Shown: positions 1 to 13,059, numbered from the stretch's first letter. The stretch: DNA of 64,000 nucleotides from Coniosporium tulheliwenetii (GCA_030247845.1 JAPDRP010000030.1:1-64000); one strand, 5' to 3'. A program made the numbers and translations. The notes: a model not told the origin generated them from the letters alone.

Positions 1-182
1 AAGTTGAGCCATTGCTGCAGGTTGAGGAGCGCAAGCAGCTTGAAAGGGTTCGGGACCTTGGACAGGGTCGGCTTGAGCGTTGTGAACCGCGTCACGGCGT
101 AGCGGCCGACGCTTATATTCTCTTCAGGCTCACCGGAGCCGGCGTTCGGCATGCGCTGGACTTCCCACTTCTCGACGGACAT
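1..182 (-). CDS. MFS carboxylate transporter, 5' end only (Jen1-like)
   Basis: The minus strand opens with ATG at 182-180 and stays open to the window edge, about 60 codons. The reading contains RYAVTRFTTLKPTLSKVPNP followed by a segment ending LLALLNLQQW. This arrangement is the cytoplasmic N-terminus that precedes the first membrane helix of fungal lactate/pyruvate:proton symporters of the Jen1 type (plasma membrane, major facilitator superfamily). All membrane helices lie outside the window, so substrate and integrity cannot be judged. The assignment rests on remembered family resemblance of this N-terminal stretch. Confidence 0.6.
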   Translation of the reverse strand, partial: MSVEKWEVQRMPNAGSGEPEENISVGRYAVTRFTTLKPTLSKVPNPFKLLALLNLQQWLN

Positions 183-1249
183 GGTGATGTGCGGTGATGG
201 GTATCTGAGGTCGAAGGACGGTAAGGTAGGTATGTGCTTTGGCCTATGTAAGCCTGTGGTACAAGCTAGTGTCGCGTGACGGTTTACCGACACAACGGTA
301 GAGGCAAGCTATTGACAAGGCTGAGGTAAACCTGCACCTCGCGCAGGCTCCTGGAGTGGAGGCGTGGTGTGCTTCGCAGAGCTGTATCGTGAGTGCGGAG
401 CTCCCATCTTTATGGCGGTCGAATCTCCGGGTTGCTTCATGACTCTCCACAACTGCAAGGACACGTCGGGCGGGATCGGGCGGAGACGTGGAGGTTGGGC
501 GCCCAATTACAATCTCGACAACTCGATCTTTACTCAGACAGCCAACGTTTGGCAGCGATCATGCTTAGCGGCTGGTTTAAGCATACACAAGCAAGGATAA
601 GCATGGCCTCCAAGCTGTCTAGACATGGGTGGGGAGCGCCACCGCATCCTCGGCCGGCAAACGGCATCGTGCTTCTGGAGCCCCGGCCGCCTTCTTGGGA
701 GAGGAAGAAGTAGGGGAAAGGGCTGCGCTTTGCCCGAGTTGGCTATTAGGTCGTTAGCCATTCATAGTGATTTTAATTATGCGAAGATCATCATGTGCGC
801 TCTGGCAGCTGAAAATTGTACCGGGTGGCTCAACGAGATGGTTGTGATTCCAGAAATGGCTGTCCTCACATAACGATAGGTATCAAGATGAAGACGCAGC
901 CCAATGACAAAGTATCTGCAGGCTGACGCAGACTCCGTCACGACGAGGACCCTGCTGGTTCATCGTGGAGATCAACTAGCTGTATGCTGCGGCTTTTGAG
1001 GCTTGGAGACAGCGCGCAAGGCGATCAGAATCCTAAACTAAGTCGCCGTCGGTTCTACATCAACACATCCAGTGTTATAAGAATGAGAATCAAATAGCGC
1101 CACAATATGATCATGATGGAATGCCGAATGTATGAGAACGAATAATAGATCACATCAGCCCTACGGCCTGCTGCGCCACGTTAAAGGGCGTGCCGCTTGA
1201 GTATCTCTTCGCTCGACTGGCCTGGACCGTGTTTCATACGGTGAAAGGG
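183..1249. other. intergenic stretch without recognisable gene
   Basis: Only short overlapping open frames on both strands, with no recognisable domain. It contains the upstream region of the minus-strand transporter and ends at the degraded sugar-transporter remnant. Confidence 0.5.
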
Positions 1250-1640
1250 TTCTCAATGCGTGGTGTTGCCAGGTGCATGCGCCTCCTGTTCCGCGCGCAA
1301 TGTGGTCTCGATCTCAATCATCTCAAAAGTGATGAGCGATGATAATAGATCGCCGCCGGCGTGGCAGTTCGCCAGGATTTGTTTCGCCTCCTCAACCAAG
1401 CCTCGAGACACGAGCCATCTCGGACTTTCAGTGCTGAGAAGAAAACCAGGCAACGCAACAACTGGGAGCGCCGCTTGCAGGATAGAAGGAATTCTCCAAT
1501 CCCACAAGTTGGGGTAGTTGCGCGTGCCAAATGTGGCCCAGGCCGCCAAAAGACTGCCAACATACCATCCACAGTTGAAGAGAGCGCTGCAAATACCGCG
1601 CTGCGAGTCATCCTTCCATTACTGGGGTTTCAGTGAAGCC
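1250..1640 (-). pseudogene. MFS sugar transporter fragment, frameshifted
   Basis: The minus strand reads AAWATFGTRNYPNLWDWRIP, then a segment with STESPRWLVSRG, then EIETTLRAEQEAHA. This is the stretch from transmembrane helix 5 to the central loop of fungal hexose/lactose-type transporters; PESPRWL is the family signature. Just upstream the conserved FNCGWYVG appears only in another frame, because of two extra bases near 1587-1590. The frame ends at 1253 shortly after the loop begins. Both protein ends are missing, so this is a decayed fragment, not a working gene. Confidence 0.7.
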
Positions 1641-3053
1641 CGAAAGATATGGCCCCGAACTGATGGGGTAGTCTGGCTAAGCTTCCCACGAAAGTAGCTT
1701 AAAGTAGCTTAAAATGAAGCTAAGTGAGCTGCAGGTACGTCATTATGCGTTTGCCGCGCAAGCACCGTGCGGCATGGCGTTCAGGATGCCGCTTCGAATA
1801 TTCTTAGTCTATTAACGGTAGGTGGTGCAACACGCCACTGGCGTCTGCGAACCACATTATCCGTTCAGCAGTGAAAGCCAAGAAGCGTAGGGTTGAAGGC
1901 GGGTCCAATGCGGGGACTCCGCGAGTGCGTTGCGCAGGGAATCAGTGCGCTGAGCAATTTTAGGCGTTACTTCCGGTTGTTTCCCGTCGTACGTTGTTGG
2001 TCACTGCAGGGCCGCATGCAGGGCGACAGCTTTAGTGCACGACAAGCTCTCCAAACCCTCCTTCCCGAATAAGCATATCCATCAGTTGTGGGCCAAGCTT
2101 AGGCGGACCTGCACTACGATCTTCATGTCTCTGGTCAAGCAAATGCGGGCTAAACCGGGCGATAATGGTCGAATCATACGCTCATGCAGGAGCGAGCGGA
2201 GCTACGGAGCTGCGCTGCTAACGACGCTGGGAAGCTGTTGCCGACCTAACATATCAAGGCGCCGAACCCGACAAACGAAAGCCGCGTCACCGAATATCCA
2301 GCATCCGCGCCGAGTAACAAAGGACAGGCATACTCAACTGTGAGACATCCTAAGCGTCTCATTGCCCCGGATTCCCCAACAGGCGTGTCGACCAGTCAAC
2401 AGAGCTTCGTGTTCGTAACAATGGAACTCTACGCGACCTCCACACTGCCGCGTGCGGGACTCTACCCAGAATCCCAGGAAATCAGCAATCCGCCCCTCAG
2501 CTGGTTCTGTGATTGTCGCTCCAGGCCGTTCATGGATGAGGGATTTACTGCCACCCTTTGGGGTGCACTTGGGGTGCAACCGCTGCAGACAGATACCGAC
2601 GGTAGTTGAAGCAGCGGGGGCCAGGTGTCGCATAGGATATATCCCACAGGACCGCTCGCCCTCTCACCTTGACTCACTACGACACCTCCTACCCACGCGA
2701 GCGTGTCTCCAGTCGAACTCTCCCGCTGCTGTTACCTACCGCCGAAGTCCTCTGTCGCCATTATCCGCTGCGCTCCGGTTCCCCGACATTCCAAGTCAAG
2801 CGGTCCTACGAATTTGTCGCTTGTCAGCCTTGATCCGCCGGCGCTTGGCAGTTGGCGAGCCGCTGACAAATCTATCAAGCTGCTGCTAGAGGGTGTATTC
2901 CTGCCGCTGCCTTTTGCACGAATTTGGGGATATCGCGTCTGAAAGAGCCAAGAGCTTGGCGATCGCGAAAGTCTGCAACGTCTCTGGGCCAGATTCAGGT
3001 CACACCGATTGCCGCTCTGGATAGAAAAACCTCGCTCGCTGGAGGAGCTTGGA
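1641..3053. other. intergenic stretch without recognisable gene
   Basis: Several overlapping open frames of 60-145 codons occur on both strands, but none shows a domain, a consistent start or plausible introns. A gene with unusual introns cannot be excluded. The right part is the upstream region of the histidine kinase. Confidence 0.4.
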
Positions 3054-6000
3054 GATGAGGGAAGGCGGGCGGGGCGGCAACGACGAGTCTCCTGGTCTCA
3101 TAGAGAGCTTCCCTATACTTCTCCCAACCTACGCCCGGCACGGTCCTGCATAGTGGTGACGAGAACTTCAATCAGGAGCTGCAGAAACTATACTCAGCAG
3201 CTGAGAGCAACGGCGCCGAACGTCTCTTGCTGCTCAAGGCAAAGCTACGTAATGCCGACACGGAAACATTCTGGGAGCTCCTTACTGAAGGCTTGGCGAA
3301 TATCACCGGCGCTCAGTGTGCGTTCGTTTCGAAGAGGATCCTGCTCGACGATGAGAACATCGCAGTTGAGATGCCGCCCATTGGGGAGCCCGGGCCATGT
3401 CTGATAGGAGCCGCCATCTATTTCAACGACGGGAAGGGCATTGAGCTACGGGATCGAAACTTCAATTATCACGCCCACTCATGTCCATGCGCGTACATGC
3501 GGCACGATAAAGTTTTCATCATTCCGGAACGCCTAAATGAATTCATCGCCAACAACCTGAACAAGCTGCCAATTCCTGGCGAAGCCTACATCGGCATACC
3601 CCTGTTCGCAGAAGATAGATGTGTCGGACATTTCGGACTGATGTGGTCAGCCGAAGGCGCTGCAGAGCGATCATTGAGCTGGGGCTGCCTCGAGATGTTA
3701 TGTCATGCACTGGAGGACATGATTCTCGAGCGCCTCCTGGAAGGAGAGATTTCGCGAAGCCCGCGGCGCCAGCTTCGAAGCCGGTCAGAGTCGTCCCGCA
3801 CGAGGCAGTCACCGTCGCACAGTCGCTCAAACCATATGCACGTAGTCTTTCGCACGAGTTGCGGACGCCGATGCAGGGCGTCGTGGGCATGCTTGACGTC
3901 ATGTACGCAACGGTCCAAGAAGCTGCCGAGCAACAACGCGACTATCGCATACGGCAGATATTCGAGACACTGAAGGCGAATATCGAGACGGTTCAAGGTA
4001 AGCTTCCTGCATCGAGTTTCTTTCCTCAGCAATGTTTTCTAGGTAACGTTCACCCGGCATGCCTGAGTACTCCATTGGGGCGCATAACACGCAGTTGCGC
4101 GGCCTAGCGTTCCCTTGTCTAATTGTATTCCAAGCGAACTGTGCGCCCCGTCAAACTTATTCAAACACCTCTGGATTGTCGTATTCTTTCGCCTCCATTT
4201 CCTGTGTCGCCATTTCAAGAACACCAAACTAACAATCTCAACAGACAGCTCAAGACGCGCTGTGGAAGCAGCAGACAACGTGGTACACGCATACGACATG
4301 AACATGGGCGTTCCAGACAAACCCCATTCAACATGCGAGGATGAAGACGCGTTACCCGGGACGGAGCAAGACAAGCGACCAGATATTGTGGTCACCGGAA
4401 GCAACATAACGCTCAGTCACCTCCGCAGCAACAGGCGAAAAAGAAGAGATACATGTTGGAGCAGCGGCAAACCTTCCAAGGTTCCTGCTACCGAACCGAT
4501 ACGGACTTTGCGGAACTGGCCATCAGCCGACTCGGATCATGCACCTTCCGAGGTAAATGACCTTGCTGCTCCTTTCGTACCGGCTCCCTTCAGTTCACAA
4601 AGCGGTCTGCACGCAGCTTCGATTGAGCTTTTCCGAGCCTCCACGCCCAGCTCACCATCGTTTCAATCGCAGCATACCGTTGCACCGGGCCTGCGACATA
4701 CGAATCTGCGCGACGTCCTGCAGTATGTCATCAATGACTCGCTCAAAGTCGGAGGCAGACCAGAGTCGGCCATTGCGAATGAGACAAATGGCGGAGAGGT
4801 CATCGAAGTGAGTACCCAAAGTCCTAGCGGCGGTGAGAAAGTCAAGGTTATCGAGTGGTCCGTTGACGCCAGTGTGCCCAAGACGATGCTGAGTAAGATT
4901 GATCTCATGGCAGATATCCCAAAGCTGTCGCTGACTGTTCTTCAATCTAGTCGATGAGAGAGACTTCTCTAAGATGATTTCTTGCGTCTTTCTCAACGCC
5001 ATCAAGTTTACCGAAGAAGGCAAGATCACGCTCACAGCCAGACTCAGCCCTAAATGCCGATACGTCCTGATTAATGTGAGAGATACCGGGTCTGGCATCC
5101 CTGCGGCTTTCTTGCCAAACCTGTTCAAGCCTTTCTCTCGCGAAGACGATTCTCTCACGAGGCAAAGCGAAGGCCTGGGTCTCGGGTTGCTAGTAGCCAA
5201 GGGTGTGGCGCGGAAGCTCGGAGGTGATCTTCTCTGCACACGCTCCGAAACATCCGGTCCAAACAGGGGCACAGACTTCGAGTTGCGGGTTCCCGTGACA
5301 CCGTTAGACGTTTGCAGCAGACCTGGCTCGCCGTTCAGTTCACCCGCTCCTTCGCTCAGGTCACGTCATTCCGTTGATGTAGACGTACCACCACCGGGGT
5401 CTGTGTCGGGGGCATTGGTAACACTTCAAACGCCTCCACAAGCCCCCAGGGCTCTCCGAGAAGCGCTAGCAGACCACTGTCGCATACAGACGACCGATTC
5501 ACCGCCACCACTTCCTCCGGGCGCGCTGTCACCCTCGCGTCGAAGCTCAACTGATCGTCGCACAAGCGCTCCGAATACGCGCCGAACGTCCGTCAAGAAA
5601 ACCGACTTCGATCGCCAGCTGGCTAAGAAGCACCCTCTCACCTTCCTCGTCGCCGAAGACAACAAAATTAACAGAAAGCTCCTCGTCAGCATGCTCCGGA
5701 AGCTCGGCCACAACGCCATCTACGAAGCCTACGATGGCGCTGACGCAGTCCGGCAGATGACCATCGACCGGCTTGACGGCAAAGAAATCGACGTCGTGCT
5801 TATGGACCTGTGGATGCCGTTCATGGACGGGTACGAAGCCGCTGAGCGGATCCTCAGCATGGACAAATCGATTAATGGCAATAGGTACAAGAAGCCGACC
5901 ATCCTTGCTGTGACTGCCGATGTCACGGATGGCGCGCTTGAGAGGACGGCGAAGGCGGGCATGAAGGGGTTCATGACTAAGCCGTATAAGCTGCTGGATC

Positions 6001-6068
6001 TTGAGCGGCTTATTGTTGAGTACTGCGCTCAACAGGACGCTGAAGACGTGATGCCTCCGTCCTCATGA
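3054..6068 (+). CDS. hybrid histidine kinase (GAF-HisKA-HATPase-REC), with two apparent frameshifts
   Basis: A fungal two-component sensor of about 900 residues with no membrane segment. Order: N-terminus from ATG 3054; GAF-like sensor domain (about 3230-3720); HisKA with the phospho-acceptor H-box SHELRTPMQG (about 3850-3880); a poorly conserved spacer; HATPase with VFLNAIKFTEEG (N box), DTGSGIP (G1) and EGLGLGL (G2); receiver domain with VAEDN, phospho-acceptor VLMDLWMP and the Lys of MTKPY. Two introns are clear and frame-consistent: 3998-4244 (donor GTAAGC, branch CTAAC) and 4893-4950 (donor GTAAGA, branch CTGAC). The reading frame changes twice without an intron, near 3110 and between 3740 and 3752. 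The gene is therefore either recently inactivated or carries sequencing errors. It would autophosphorylate and pass phosphate to a histidine phosphotransfer protein. The ligand of the GAF domain is unknown. Confidence 0.85.
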
Positions 6069-6785
6069 CTAGTACGACCTCACATTCCCGTGGTTAGTGT
6101 GCCGGCGGCCTGACACGGCTTCGGATACCATGCAGTGCCACGTGGCTGCCGTATCGTTCGTTTCCGGTCAAATGAGCCCGGGTTCTTTTCCAGCTTTACC
6201 CGGCGTTTCAGCTCGTAGCTTGGTTCTGCTGCCAAAGGTGTGGATAAGGTCCTGGGAACGGTGTTTAGCGTGCTTCTTGCTCGTAGTCCCTAGTATTCAA
6301 AAGGGGTGTCGGTGGCAGAACTGACGTTGCGAGTGCATGCATAGCGAAGGGGTTACCCCGGGTGGAGTCTTACGAGGAGCGTCGTTACGATTACCCCTAT
6401 GAGATGGGTTTGGAGAGTCTTCAGACCCAGCGAGAAGCAGTATTGGTAGCCAAACACTATTGCCTACCCAAGATGAGGTCTGGCCTAGAAAAGGCCTCCA
6501 TTCGCCTTCCAGAACAAGAGGATGCTCCCATTTCCACTGAAGGTGGGACAGAAGCGGTTTAGAGTTAGGGCAGGGCTTACTAGATTAAGCGCATGGAGGG
6601 GGAACTGAATGTAGGAATAGATAATTTTAAATACTATGTCAGATGTATTTCAGATGTAAGGCCATCTTATCGGTACACATTATGTGCTATAATAGAGAAT
6701 TCGAAACATACACGGGGGATCATCGGGAAGCGAGGGACGAACTTCGCCGACCACGAAGCGTACTTCTCTCCTATATATCATCACC
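6069..6785. other. stretch between histidine kinase and pogo remnant
   Basis: No recognisable gene. It should hold the kinase 3' untranslated region and the left end of the pogo-type element, but I could not find a convincing terminal inverted repeat. Confidence 0.4.
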
Positions 6786-8489
6786 ATGAACTTTGAATCA
6801 TCAGAAAAGTTGCTTAAACGGGCCATAAAGTCATTGCAAACTAAGGAATGCCCTACAATCGCTGCCGCCCGAAAGTATGGTGTTCCTGACGAGAAACTCC
6901 GCCGCCGGTATAAAAACCTATCGACGAGCCGGAAACAAGCCCACGAAGCGCAAATGATACTAAACACAGCTCAAGAAAAGGCTGTTGTGCAGTGAATAGG
7001 CAGACTAACTGCTAAGAGGTTTCCTCCCACACATGCGCTTTTGCGTGCGCGGATCGAAGCTATCAAAAAAGCTGAGAATCCTGAGGCTCCGCCGCTGGGG
7101 AAAAACTACATCACTAGGTTTATCGCCCGGCACCCATGCCTAGGCACTGCTAATTCGGACCGCCGAGATAAAAGAAGAGCTCTCGCAAGTTCCAAAGTAT
7201 CATATCAAGACTTTTTTGAAAGGTTCGGGCTTCTACTGCTGCTGTATTTCGGTATTTCTAAACGATTGCTAGTTTCATGCCGCAACCCAACAATACCATA
7301 TTCTGCCCGAGAATACCTGGAATATGGACGAGAAAGGTGTTTTTCTAGGGCTAGGCGCCCGATGTAGGGTTATTTATCATAGAGACTTTGGTGGAAAACA
7401 TTTGGTTCAGGGTTAGAACTTCGCCGAAGTAGAAGACTTGAAAAGCTACCAAAGTTGTTCTTAGACGGAAACCGCGAAATGGCTACGACAATCGAATGCA
7501 TATCTGCTGTTGGAAAGAGCATTGCCCCATTAGTTATCTACAAGGGAAAACAGCGTCAAGAGAGCTGGTATGATGATGTTAAAGATGGGGAGGTTTTCTT
7601 TGGAGTTTCCGAGAATGGATGGACCAACGCCGACATTGCTCTTCAGTGGCTGCAGCAGGATTTCGATGCACAAACAAAAGCTCTGGCGCAAGGCGGATAC
7701 CGGCTCCTCCTACTCGATGGGCATTCAAGCCATACGTCCTACGCACTCCTGGAATACTGCTTGCAGAATCGGATCGTCCCTTTCTGCATGCCAAGCCACT
7801 CAACCCATCACCTTCAGCCCCTAGATGTTGGAGTATTTGGCCCCTACCAGCACTATTATAGTGATGCGGTCGATGCCAAAGTCCGACTATCACATGGAGT
7901 GCTAAATATTGGAAAGCACAACTTCTGGGGGATTCTTCAGCAAGCGAGGGCTCTGGCATTCACGGCATCAACAGTCAAGCCCGGATGGGCAAAAAGCGGT
8001 CTTGTTCCATTCAACCCTCGGGTAGTATACAGCATCCTCCCTGATGAGCATACTCCTGAAGCGTAGGAATCAAGCTGCAATCCTAGTACGCCGCAAAGCC
8101 CTCGATCGGTGCGGAAGCTTACCAAAACAGTCATCAGCGGATCGACAACCTCTCCGCAACAACGCAACGCTCAAAGGCTATCAAGTACGGTAGAGAAGCT
8201 CTTAGTAACTAATGAAGTGATGCACCAAGACCTTCAAGAGGTAAAAAGGACTCTCTCTACCAAGCCTAAAAATACTAGAAGGAAGCTGGTCGGGGTAGGA
8301 GTGTTTTCACTAAACGACCTAAAGAGGCTGAAGGAAGAGAAGGGGAAGGCTTCTATCAAGCGGATAGGCCGAAATAAGAGAAGCAGAGCTATAGAACCAG
8401 CTGTTTCTCGATATGAGGAGAGTACGGATAATGGCTCCGTTACTGATGGAGTTGAGGACTGTATTGTAGTCAAAATTCCGGGTCGTTAG
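6786..8489 (+). pseudogene. Fot1/pogo-type DDE transposase remnant
   Basis: Pieces in several frames give an N-terminal helix-turn-helix (from ATG 6786, with CPTIAAARKYGVPDEKLRRR), a CENP-B-like DNA-binding part (about 7040-7230), NMDEKG with the first catalytic Asp (about 7325), LLLDGHSSH with the second (about 7715) and QPLDVGVFGP with the third (about 7815). A C-terminal part continues to 8489. The 7455-8066 frame alone is 203 codons and well preserved. Stops and frame changes at about 6993, 7230-7370 and 8066 break the protein, so it is inactive. It sits against the 3' end of the hAT remnant on the other strand and may have inserted into it. Confidence 0.8.
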
Positions 8490-10382
8490 GGGGTTTATAT
8501 AGGCGTCTGTGAGGTGTAGTTTCCGTATTCGTCGACGTCTGGGCACTGTGCCTACAACATCAAGCTGTCGAGCGAGAAGATCATACTCATCTGGCTGTGC
8601 TTTTGGCGCCAAGGAAGGCGTGGAGTCTATAGTTGGCAGTCCTTCATAGTCGTCCTCCCACGATTTCTTGACGCCGTTGAACATCTTCTTATGCCAGGCC
8701 CTCGGCCAGTTCTTCTGGATATAGGCCTTTCTTCGTGAGGGGTGGAGGATTAGTGCCGCGGCGTAGGAGGGGCTCTCATCCGATAGCTTATAGTATTTGT
8801 CAAAGACGTGCCAGCTCGCAAGCACGCAGCCAAGCAGCTGTTGGTTGTCTCTATATCTGTCGAACGCCTGATTGTAGTGCTTGTGAAGGATATCTATGGT
8901 AGACAGCGTATAGTCGAGGGTCGCGCGATAGCCCTCAGTGAGCTGCGTTACCCTCCAAGATGGTTGAAGGAAGCTACGGGTTTCACGGTGAGTTTGCTAG
9001 TCATGTGGTGTTAAATAGTTGTCTTTTAGGCTATCGTAGTACTTGTCCTGATACCGCTTGACGTGCTCCTGCTTCTCAAGTGTTACGCCAAGAAGGAGAA
9101 ACTATGAGTTCCAGCGCGTATCGTTGTCAAGCCCTAGCACCCTGCCAGCACGCCTCTTGAACAGATTATATCTGTAGTCGTTCTCCCTTAGGTGGATAGC
9201 GATATTGTGGACCTTGCCAAGAGGTCCTATTTGGCGCCAGCCGAGGAGTTTGTTCTTCTTCCAAGCCTCGATCATATCCATGTCATATGAGGCCTCATCA
9301 AGCTCCTCAATCTGCTTGCAAGCGGCTTCGACGGCCTCTTTAGAATCCATGAAGAGGAAGGCTTGTACGGCGAGATTGATGACGTGGCCGTGGCAGCGGA
9401 TACGGTGGTGCTTTGCCTGCCAGGTGATACCTTCCTCCCTCAGGGATTCGCTGAGCGCACGGCAAAGGACGTCGTTGGCGCCATGGTTATCGCCTGTAAC
9501 GTATCCTATCTTAAGCAAGATGCCATAGTCTTCAAGTACTGGCCGAAGAAACTTCCATTGCTCAGTTCCACTGTGGCTGCCGGGGCCATCTAGGCCAGGA
9601 AGCTCAGACAAAGCGAGTAAAGCTTGACGGATCTCCTTCGTACCCTCCTCCGCAAACTGTACGCAGCTTCCGAGGAAGGCTTTGTGGTTTGGCGCGCTCC
9701 ATACGTCAGCGGAGAGGTGAGGCTTTGAGGACGAGGATTGGGGCTTCTATCGCAGGATGTCTTTGTGGATGAAGTACGAGTTGGAGACAAGCTTCTGGAC
9801 TGAGCCGTGCGAGAGGTTGACGACGTCTTCTGCAGTGTAGTTAACTGCCATAAGCAAAGCGTGTAGCTCTGGCCATTGGCTGCAACTATAAGGAAGGTTT
9901 CGCACCGTGACCAGCTGCACCAAAGCCTCAATTACAGCTTTTAGATTAAGGGCGTCCCGGAGCACCTGCTCCTCGCGTAGTTGAAGCTTGACAGTATTGA
10001 TATGGCCGGCCTTAGCAAAGGCGTCTTTGAGTAAGGATGTACGTGCCTTCTTTACCGGGTGCGCCTCTAAGCTTTCTGCCTCAATTGAGTGAACCTTTAA
10101 CAGGTGGTTTCGGAAGGTAGTTGAGACGTAGGTAGAGTAGGATGGATCAACGCAGTATTTGCAGTAGTAGACCAGGTCCTTCTTTTGACCTGCGCGCTCA
10201 GGTTCAGAGTCCTGAGGATTACAGGTACGCTTCCAGCTAGAATCCGTCGTACGAACGCGCTTTCTTTTTTGAGAGATAGAGGATAGGGTCTTAGGGGTCT
10301 CGGCCGGCTCAGATGAGCTCTCGACCGATGCAACAACGGATAGTTCACGATTGCTGGACGCAGCGGAGATGAAGGATGACAT
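8480..10382 (-). pseudogene. hAT-family transposase remnant with BED-type zinc finger
   Basis: Read leftwards from ATG 10382. There is a BED-like finger (CKYCVDPSYSTYVSTTFRNH with a following H), then LSADVWSAPNHKAFLG, then GDNHGANDVL and CHGHVINLAVQAFLF, which are the catalytic RNase-H-like blocks of fungal hAT transposases. A C-terminal part ends near 8480. In-frame stops occur at about 9747, 9101 and 9000. The usual C-terminal dimerisation block is missing or merges with the adjoining pogo-type remnant. Not functional. Confidence 0.75.
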
Positions 10383-10395
10383 TGTAGAGGATGTT

Positions 10396-13059
10396 TCAGG
10401 CAAATAGAGTATATAAGTGCTTGGTGTTGATGGTGATGGTGATGATGGCACATGATGGAAGCTTCCTGGAGCTATCCCGGAGCTCCCCTCTAACGCCCAG
10501 ACGCCGTCTTTTCGTCTCTACTGCTTCGGGCGAGTCTTGATATGCTGAGCGCTTCAGGCTGTTCACGCGAGATGGTGACACCTCTCCCAGGTACCTCGGG
10601 CGGTTGCGAAGGTATAGACCAAAACCAAGTAGAAGATGCCACTCTGGGCTGACAGCTTGGTACTCGGCGCGCGCTGACGCTACATGCCCGGGCGCTTCCT
10701 CGATCCCCCGAGCATATGTCAGACCGGCGTACGTGGAATTATGGCCAGCCTGAGCATCAGCCCGATTCTGCACTTCCTCCTGAGCGTCGTATTCTCTCTT
10801 AAAGTACCTTCCCTTTATATGCCTCCTCGAGATTGCGATTGCAGCATGCCGCCACATTGAAACGTTGACGGAGGTGTTAAGATGTGCCTTAAACTCCCGT
10901 CGAAGGATACTGCTCAGTCTGCTACTACTCCAAGGTTCGCTCCCTTTCGACCAAACGAACGAAGACAGCTCCTCTTGGGAATTCAATGCGAGCATCTTTA
11001 GCTGATAACAGAATGGCAGCACGAGCCAGAGATAGTAAACAAACAGTTCACCAACCTCCTGTGGTAGATAGCGATGGATGATCTTCGTCGAGTTGGTTAC
11101 GCTGTAACCTTTATGGTAGAAGGTTACGAAACTGACTTGCCCGTTCTCTATGAAGGTGTTCCGACGAAGGCCGTGGATGGTGTTACGCCATTGTAGGCTC
11201 AGCAGCTCGGTGCCACGAGCAGGCTGGCCCCCTAAAATATGGAACAACAATAACAGCCGCTCGAGGAATGCTTCGACTTCGGCAAGATAGTACTCAACTC
11301 TAGATCTCTTCCACTTCGGTCCTGGATCGCGCGATGTCGGCTTTAGTAGGAATTCTTCTCGCAACCAGCAATTTCCTAGAGCCCTTCGTAACAGCCAACG
11401 GTCATGGCCCTGGAGTGCGCCATTTCGTGTGTCTTGTAGAAAGCTCCATCCTTCCTGCTGGATTGTTAGATCATCTTTCAACCGGCTGAGGGTTGTCTCC
11501 GGAACGACGTCTTCCCTATCCTCATCTGGATGGACGAGCAGTAGTTCAGCTAGCTGTTCCTGCGCTAGCTCCGTCTGTTTGCGGCTGAATCCTCGAAGCC
11601 CTTCTATCGTGAACTCAAGCTCTTTATACAATAGCTGTTGCCCATCATCCGACCATTCGATATAGCCGAGGCTAGTAGTGCTGTCGCGAATCTTGCTCCC
11701 GTATGCGCGAAGTTTCTGGACCCAGTTAATCGGAGATCGACTCTCATAGACCACAAATCGGTCCTGCATTTCGTCCAGAAGGTCGCCTGGGTACTCAACC
11801 TCTCCTTGTTCTGCCGCGACAACAGCGCGCTACACGACCAGCATCTGTGCCATCTTGATAAATGCGGATAGGTAAGTCGTGTATCCAGGCGCGTCGTAAA
11901 ACACTCCGTTCTTCTCGTCAATTCCGAGCACCGCTAGGAAGCCGACTACTACACTGCCATAGATATTGCCACGGAGGGTATGATCGAGTAGTGATATACA
12001 GAATCGAAGGCAGCATCGGTCTAGTATGCCTTGCAAATCCTGCCGCTCCGCTGAATTTGACCTTGCTTCCCCTGATGATTGAAGCGCCTTGACAGCACTT
12101 ATCACCTCGTCTAATGCCTTAGACTGCGAGTTCGTGATAGTACAATGAAGCGACGGCTTCTGGTTCTTGCAGACCATCCGGTATACACAGCATAGAAGCC
12201 TCTTCCAGACTACTTTATACTTCCTGTATGTTCCTTCGTAGAGCTTCGAGACAATCGGCCGAGGAGCAGACCTGCGGCGGATGAAGCTGTTAACTCGATG
12301 TTGGTCGAATACGCTTATTTTGTCTTCCAATATAGAGACCCGAGCGTCCTCGATGGTACGGTCAAAGGCCATGAGGAGCTCGGGCAGAAGCTGGTCGTCG
12401 GTAGTTCGATTTGGAAGCTCAATCAGCCGAGCTGCCTTGTTGAGATCCTGCCCGCAAAGATACGAGGCCCAGCGCGTCGTCTCAAGCCACGGAGAAACCT
12501 GGGTACGGTGTCCTGTAGGTTGGATGCCAGCATATCGCTCCTTTAGCTCATCTAGTTTCCTTGCGAGCTGCTGCTCCACCACTTCTACTACGGTGGTAGC
12601 AGAAGAGGGCTGTGGTTTCTCTCTCCGCCATGCCTCCTCTTCAACCACGAAGTATTTAAGGTAACCTTTCTGTGCGAAGAAGGTTTGAAGTGTACACTCT
12701 TCCCATAAAGCAATTGAGCCATGCTCCGCCACCTCGTGACTATGAGCCTTGGAGATGTGCCTTCGGATCACCTCAGCGTTCGTTGTGAGACCATCTGGAC
12801 ACCTAAGGCATCTATGACCCTTATGCTTGCGCAACCCGTCGATGCTCGGTACTGTAGTCGTAGGTGTATCCACATGCGTAGGCGCCACGAGATCGTAGGT
12901 CTGGAATATCCTTACCAAACTGGTAAGCTGCTTCTTGTAGATTTGATGGGGATTCCTCAGATGGCGCTCCCATGTTCGAACTCTCGGCAGGAGGCAGTAG
13001 CCGCACCCGGAACAGAGAAGGACGCGCCAATGCGGTAAATATTTGAAGCACTCGTCCAT
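10396..13059 (-). pseudogene. C2H2 / recombinase-like fungal protein with one internal stop
   Basis: One minus-strand frame of 888 codons is interrupted by a single TAG near 11830, between a 409-codon and a 457-codon part. The N-terminus has two C2H2-like fingers (CSGCGYCLLPRVRTWERHLR..H and CLRCPDGLTTNAEVIRRHIS..H). The C-terminal half has ARGTELLSLQWRN, then HRYLPQEVGELFVYYLWLVL, MWRHAAIAISRRH and GHNSTYAGLTYARG. These blocks recall the large family found beside RecQ-type helicases in many fungal genomes. The R, HxxR-like and H...Y spacing resembles a tyrosine recombinase. Both comparisons are from memory and the function is not established. The stop is explained by one CAG to TAG change on the coding strand, the CpA to TpA change typical of repeat-induced point mutation. 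Confidence 0.6.

Noticed and set aside
2035..2943. Open frames of about 80-145 codons between 2035 and 2943
   Set aside because: Overlapping frames on both strands, no domain, no consistent start. Treated as intergenic.
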